A DNA stretch of 7,161 bases from Thiotrichaceae bacterium (lineage in GTDB: Bacteria; Pseudomonadota; Gammaproteobacteria; Thiotrichales; Thiotrichaceae), in NCBI GenBank assembly GCA_027008665.1, contig JALVEA010000431.1, positions 1-7,161 of the forward strand. The letters are read 5' to 3'. Of the stretch, positions 4,980 to 7,161 are shown piece after piece. Within the stretch, counting starts at the first letter, position 1. Each line of letters opens with the position of its first letter. Under the pieces are notes generated by a model. The model had not been told where the DNA came from, ran no database searches, and worked only from the letters and a program-made list of their open reading frames with translations. Both the position numbers and the translations under genes were made by a program.

Positions 4980-6011
4980 ATGTTAAATAAATTAGTTATT
5001 TTTATCTTCCTTATCTTTTTCAGCACTTCAAATGCTTTTGCTGAATCAGTCAAGGTAGGCAAAATGACAGGAGGCACGGAGGTTATTTTCCCTGAGTGGT
5101 TTAAAGAAAGTTTTCTTGATTTTCGGGAGGATGCGGCCGAAGCGGCGGAGGAAAATAAACATTTACTCCTATTTTTCCATGTTGCAGGCTGTCCTTATTG
5201 TAAAAAAATGTTAGAAGATAATTTTCTTCATGGTGAGAATGCTAAAATTATTCAAGCTAATTTTGATTCCATTCAACTTGATTTAAAAGGTAGCCGAGAA
5301 ATTGCTTTTAATAAAAAAATGACGGTGACAGAAGCTAATTTAGGCAAGGCTTTAGAAGTTCATTATACACCCACTATTTTGTTTATGAATGCCAACAACG
5401 AGGTAGTCGTAAGACTTAATGGCTATCGCTCACCGCGTGAATTTAAGCATGTATTAAATTTTGTTAAAGAGAAGGCGTATCAATCAATGGATTTAGCCAC
5501 CTATCGACAACAATATGCAACTGATTCAGTCTATACATTAAAAGATGATCCTCGCTATTTGCCAACAAAACAGGCGTATAATCTACAAAAATTAGTTCAA
5601 CAACACAAACCGTTAATGCTTTTATTTGAAGATAAAAGCTGTGATGAATGCGAGCGTTTTCATAAGGAAGTATTGGATTTAAAAGAAACAAGTCAAATTT
5701 TGGAAAAATACAATCTAGTACGCTTAGACGCACTGTCTGATGCTGAAATTATTGATCCAGAAGGCAATAAGACAACGGCTAAAAAATGGTTAAAAAAACG
5801 TAATATTAGCTATCGCCCTGCTGTTTTTCTCTATTCTGAAGGAAAAAAGATTGAACAAGTAACTGGTTTGCTTAAATCTTATCATTTTCAACAACTTCTG
5901 AATTTTGTCGCAGAAAAACAATACACCAAATTTGACTCTTGGATTGGTTACCTTGATCAGCAATCAGAAAAAATATTAAAATCTGGTAAAGATATTGATA
6001 TTTGGAAATAG
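4980..6011 (+). CDS. Secreted protein with two tandem thioredoxin-like domains (SoxW/DsbD-gamma type)
   Basis: A 343-residue protein with a clear signal peptide (hydrophobic 5-16, cleavage after AFA, residue 21), so it works in the periplasm. Two thioredoxin folds follow. The first (about 38-165) has LLLFFHVAGCPYCKKM with the CxxC pair Cys71 and Cys74, and the expected cis-proline in YTPT (Pro131). The second (about 200-312) has LMLLFEDKSCDECERF with Cys221 and Cys224, and a cis-proline position in YRPA (Pro280). Both keep the residues needed for thiol-disulfide exchange. The folds resemble the thioredoxin_2/SoxW group, which reduces or relays electrons to periplasmic partners. The substrate cannot be told from the sequence. 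No DsbD-type membrane partner lies nearby. It is followed after 53 bases by mlaF, with its own promoter-like sequence between, so a shared operon is uncertain. Not a fused frameshift: the frame is continuous. Confidence 0.85.
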   Translation: MLNKLVIFIFLIFFSTSNAFAESVKVGKMTGGTEVIFPEWFKESFLDFREDAAEAAEENKHLLLFFHVAGCPYCKKMLEDNFLHGENAKIIQANFDSIQLDLKGSREIAFNKKMTVTEANLGKALEVHYTPTILFMNANNEVVVRLNGYRSPREFKHVLNFVKEKAYQSMDLATYRQQYATDSVYTLKDDPRYLPTKQAYNLQKLVQQHKPLMLLFEDKSCDECERFHKEVLDLKETSQILEKYNLVRLDALSDAEIIDPEGNKTTAKKWLKKRNISYRPAVFLYSEGKKIEQVTGLLKSYHFQQLLNFVAEKQYTKFDSWIGYLDQQSEKILKSGKDIDIWK

Positions 6012-6027
6012 ATTTTCTTTAATTGTG

Positions 6028-6033
6028 TATAAT
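6028..6033 (+). promoter_or_regulatory. Perfect TATAAT -10 box ahead of mlaF
   Basis: A consensus TATAAT lies 31 bases before the mlaF GTG. No good -35 hexamer is found at 16-18 bases; the closest, TTGGAA at 6002-6007, is 20 bases away. Start would be near 6040, giving a leader of about 25 bases. It is plausible that the mla genes are transcribed from here as well as by read-through from the upstream gene. Confidence 0.4.
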
Positions 6034-6064
6034 GTGCGCTTTGAATTTATAATAAAAATATAGC

Positions 6065-6865
6065 GTGCCTAACTCTCTTATAACACTTTCTGATTTACAG
6101 TTTTCCTATCATGGTCGAAAAATATTTTCTGGTCTCAATCTTGAGATTGCGGAAGGTAAGGTCACAGCCATTATGGGGTCAAGTGGCACAGGTAAAACCA
6201 CCTTATTACGCTTAATCGGAGGGCAATTATACCCCGATCAAGGTGATATACTGGTTGAGGGGAAATCTATTCCCTCCTTATCAAATAAACAACTTTATCA
6301 ATTGCGTCGCCGTATGGGGATGTTATTTCAGTCTGGGGCGTTATTAACGGATTTGAATGTATTTGAAAATATCGCCTTTCCTATTCGTGAACATTATGAT
6401 TTTCCCGAATCTATTATTCGTGATTTAGTTTTCATGAAGCTTGAAATCGTTGGACTCAGAGGGGCGTATCAATTAATGCCATCTGAACTTTCAGGCGGTA
6501 TGGCAAGAAGAGTCGCACTTGCAAGAGCGATTGTGCTTGATCCTATCTTAATGATGTACGATGAACCTTTTACAGGTTTAGACCCTATTACTTTAGGCAC
6601 GATTGTCTCCTTAATTAAAGAGCTTAATCAAGCATTAGGAATGACCAGTATTGTGGTGTCGCATGATGTAGATGAAGTGCTTTCTATTGCTGATGAAGTG
6701 CATATTATTTCAAATGGCGTTATTAGAGCATCAGGCACACCTGATGAATTAAGAAATTCAGCTTCAAAGTGGGTGCAACAATTCTTACAAGGTTTACCAG
6801 ATGGCCCTGTCCCCTTTCACTATCCTGCCAATGATTATGCGCAAGCATTAAGAGAAGGTGGGTAA
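6065..6865 (+). CDS. mlaF: Phospholipid-transport ABC ATPase MlaF
   Basis: Cytoplasmic ATPase of the MlaFEDB complex, which powers phospholipid traffic between the inner and outer membranes of Gram-negative bacteria. The 266-residue product matches the usual family length (about 265-270). Motifs in order: Walker A GSSGTGKT (38-45), Q-loop with Gln89 in LFQSG, signature LSGGM (142-146), Walker B ILMMYDE with catalytic Glu167, D-loop GLD (171-173) and H-loop His200 in VSHDVDE. The C-terminal DGPVPFHYPANDY is diagnostic of MlaF rather than a generic ABC ATPase. The start is GTG at 6065: an in-frame TAA at 6053-6055 excludes anything longer, and the next ATG would remove the Walker A strand. No strong ribosome site precedes it. 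The stop overlaps mlaE by one base (TAATG), indicating translational coupling. Confidence 0.96.
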   Translation: MPNSLITLSDLQFSYHGRKIFSGLNLEIAEGKVTAIMGSSGTGKTTLLRLIGGQLYPDQGDILVEGKSIPSLSNKQLYQLRRRMGMLFQSGALLTDLNVFENIAFPIREHYDFPESIIRDLVFMKLEIVGLRGAYQLMPSELSGGMARRVALARAIVLDPILMMYDEPFTGLDPITLGTIVSLIKELNQALGMTSIVVSHDVDEVLSIADEVHIISNGVIRASGTPDELRNSASKWVQQFLQGLPDGPVPFHYPANDYAQALREGG

Positions 6866-7161
6866 TGATAAATATCCTACAAAAGACAGGGCAGATAACA
6901 TTAAATTTTTTCCAGAAAATAGGACGTGCAGTCCTCTTTTTGATCCATGTTTTAAGCGGGCTAAAACAACTTATTTTACGCCCTCACTTACTCCTTGGAG
7001 AAATTTATTCTGTTGGTGTCCTATCTTTATCGATCATCGCGTTTTCAGGGCTATTCGTTGGCATGGTGCTAAGTCTTTTAGGTTATATTACTTTAGTAGA
7101 TTTTGGGGCAGAAGGCTCTTTAGGCGTCTTGGTTTCCTTATCATTAGTACGTGAATTAGCC
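6865..7161 (+). CDS. mlaE: Phospholipid-transport ABC permease MlaE, N-terminal 99 codons (cut by window)
   Basis: Inner-membrane permease that pairs with MlaF and sits under the MlaD ring. The frame beginning at ATG 6865 stays open to the window edge and reads MINILQKTGQ, then LNFFQKIGRAVLFLIH, LLLGEIYSVGVLSLSII, FSGLFVGMVLSLLGY and GSLGVLVSLSLVRELA. The last two segments are the conserved core of the MlaE permease family. About 160 of roughly 260 residues are missing only because the window ends. GGTGGG just upstream, inside the end of mlaF, may serve as the ribosome site. An overlapping plus-strand frame at 6858-7154 is a shadow of this gene. The order mlaF-mlaE suggests mlaD, mlaC and mlaB follow outside the window. 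Confidence 0.94.
   Translation, partial: MINILQKTGQITLNFFQKIGRAVLFLIHVLSGLKQLILRPHLLLGEIYSVGVLSLSIIAFSGLFVGMVLSLLGYITLVDFGAEGSLGVLVSLSLVRELA

Noticed and set aside
5464..5733. Minus-strand open frame opposite the thioredoxin-like gene
   Set aside because: Antisense shadow of the second thioredoxin domain.
1..7161. CRISPR array, tRNA, rRNA, phage or toxin-antitoxin system
   Set aside because: No regularly spaced direct repeats, no tRNA or rRNA-like sequence and no recognisable phage or toxin-antitoxin gene was seen on either strand.

Overview
The window looks like chromosome from an AT-rich gammaproteobacterium. The acetylglutamate kinase fragment is very close to the pseudomonad-type enzyme as I remember it. 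The window also carries a Pla-1/VolA-type surface lipase, a two-domain periplasmic thioredoxin-like protein and the start of an mla phospholipid-transport operon. Genus cannot be read from the sequence. A low-GC sulfur-oxidising or marine lineage such as Thiotrichales is only a guess from the protein flavour.

Layout. 1-681 (minus) is the first 227 codons of argB, cut by the window edge. 682-1135 has no conventional gene, but its minus strand holds what looks like a compact small-RNA unit: a promoter-like pair (967-994), several compensated hairpins and a convincing intrinsic terminator (778-812). 1136-1567 is a 432-bp remnant of an IS4-family insertion sequence, with 22-bp terminal inverted repeats and only the C-terminal catalytic part of the transposase. 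1534-3651 (minus) is a Pla-1/cef (VolA-like) lipoprotein lipase. Its stop codon and last ten residues lie inside the insertion-sequence end. 3652-3986 is a divergent intergenic region with small palindromes.

3987-4853 (plus) is an exported protein with a lysine-rich repeat linker and a C-terminal SH3-like domain. 4864-4950 is a striking nested inverted repeat of unknown nature. 4980-6011 (plus) is a secreted protein with two tandem thioredoxin folds (CPYC and CDEC). 6065-6865 and 6865-7161 (plus) are mlaF and the first 99 codons of mlaE, overlapping by one base.

How the parts may fit. MlaF and MlaE are the ATPase and permease of the inner-membrane ABC complex that moves phospholipid between the inner and outer membrane. 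The VolA-like lipase, the SH3-domain protein and the thioredoxin-like protein are also exported, so most of the window concerns the cell envelope; argB (arginine synthesis) is unrelated. No complete new multi-gene system is evident. The least explained items are the structured minus-strand RNA candidate at 778-960, the nested inverted repeat at 4864-4950, and the capture of the lipase C-terminus by an insertion-sequence end.
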